NCBI RefSeq assembly: GCF_000735345.1
Contig: NZ_JMPJ01000037.1
Span: 42,431 to 106,430 of the forward strand
Direction: 5' to 3'
Length of the DNA: 64,000 nt
From: Ewingella americana ATCC 33852
GTDB taxonomy: Bacteria > Pseudomonadota > Gammaproteobacteria > Enterobacterales > Enterobacteriaceae
The notes under the pieces were generated by a model. It worked only from the letters and a program-made list of their open reading frames with translations. It was not told the DNA's origin and did not search any database. The position numbers and the translations under genes were made by a program. Positions 63,498 to 64,000 of the stretch are shown here, one piece after another. Each line of letters opens with the position of its first letter. Within the stretch, counting starts at the first letter, position 1.

Positions 63498-64000
63498 TGT
63501 TTTTGCCTCGGCGGCAGGCCTAGACCTTGGGCCTGCAGCCCAAACCTGCTTTAAATCTTTAAATTCAAATTCAAAACCGTGGGCGTCGGCCCACACCGAC
63601 CAAGGGAGGCGTAAACGCGCCTCCCTTGGAACCCTGCGTTTTTATTGCTGTGAGATCGAGGCTTCGCAGGTTTGGAATGGACGTGTTCCAGCGGCCACGG
63701 TGTTCGCCGCGAAGTGCCGCCGCTTAGGCGGTTCCCTCGCTGCGGGATTCCAACCCGCGCAAACTACCGCGCGGTTTTCCACCTCTTGCTCAGCGTCACT
63801 TCTGAATGCGGTCTACTGGCATTTACGCCGTGCCGTTTCAGGGAAGTGCTGTTCTGCTCCTCCCCCTGATAAGGGGGGGGCTGGGAGGGGGTATTGCATA
63901 ATAATCAGTGAGTTAGGTTGGGTGAGGGCTGGGTTTGCTCCTTCTCCTCTCAGAGGAGAAGGCAGGGATGAGGAGTGGTTTAAAATCATGCTCAATGCAG
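63498..64000. repeat. Non-coding region with an array of short hairpins
   Basis: 503 nt with at least eight perfect inverted repeats. TTGGGC/GCCCAA (63527-63543). GTGGGC/GCCCAC (63579-63594). CCAAGGGAGGCG/CGCCTCCCTTGG (63600-63629). TGGAA/TTCCA (63673-63690). CCGCC/GGCGG (63717-63731). GCGGG/CCCGC (63742-63758). CCCCCT/AGGGGG (63862-63877). CCTTCTCCTCT/AGAGGAGAAGG (63940-63962). No convincing gene. It could be an intergenic repeat family, a structured RNA or a terminator cluster. Confidence 0.6.

Noticed and set aside
63672-63869. 65-codon open frame in the terminal region
   Set aside because: It runs through several perfect hairpins and has no ribosome site or protein-like pattern.

Overview
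The window reads as chromosome of a member of the Enterobacterales, most likely the Serratia/Rahnella/Yersinia side of the order (Yersiniaceae). The evidence is the close match of housekeeping genes to E. coli families (mtfA beside a tRNA-Asn, opgD, yojI, yjiN, gldA, dsrB, a CspC/CspE protein, eptA, queH). The genus is inferred only. No integrase, transposase or CRISPR array was seen.

Positions 1-4335 hold the end of a chaperone-usher fimbrial operon: the last 13 codons of a pilin, a chaperone, an usher and a minor subunit. Directly downstream on the same strand (4429-19952) is a type VI secretion (T6SS) cluster: tssB, tssC, hcp, tssJ, tssK, tssL with an OmpA domain, tssM, vgrG, PAAR, tagK, tagJ and tssE. 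tssA, tssF, tssG and tssH/clpV are not in the window. Two cargo modules follow. One is a small Vgr-related protein with an altered HExxH motif plus an immunity-type lipoprotein (20039-20979). The other, on the minus strand, is an EagR chaperone, a PAAR-Rhs protein with a C-terminal HNH-type nuclease, and a small acidic immunity protein (21238-26239).

Two identical tRNA-Asn genes (26465-26540 and 30055-30130) bracket a luciferase-like monooxygenase and an orphan fimbrial chaperone/adhesin pair. Beyond the second tRNA the window is mostly core-like: mtfA, a CSS/EAL phosphodiesterase and an alpha/beta hydrolase, then an envelope locus with eptA opposite a divergent LpxA paralogue. Next come a DUF2891/DUF979/DUF969 operon, queH, an AI-2E family permease, a zinc alcohol dehydrogenase, a voltage-gated-type K+ channel, a cold-shock gene, dsrB and a chemoreceptor.

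At 47583-53077 is a catabolic module: a GH88 unsaturated glucuronyl hydrolase, a sugar:H+ symporter and a DUF2264 protein in one minus-strand operon, with a divergent AraC regulator. It probably imports and breaks down an unsaturated uronic-acid oligosaccharide. The right end holds opgD, gldA, yjiN, yojI behind a Fur-box-like palindrome, an unknown membrane protein overlapping yojI, a DUF3772/MscS channel, and about 500 bp of non-coding DNA packed with short perfect hairpins.

Points most worth a second look are the VgrG tail built from thirteen 18-bp repeats with a frame change inside, the LpxA paralogue with altered acyl-ruler residues, the Vgr-related/lipoprotein pair, the GH88-DUF2264 module, and the terminal hairpin array.
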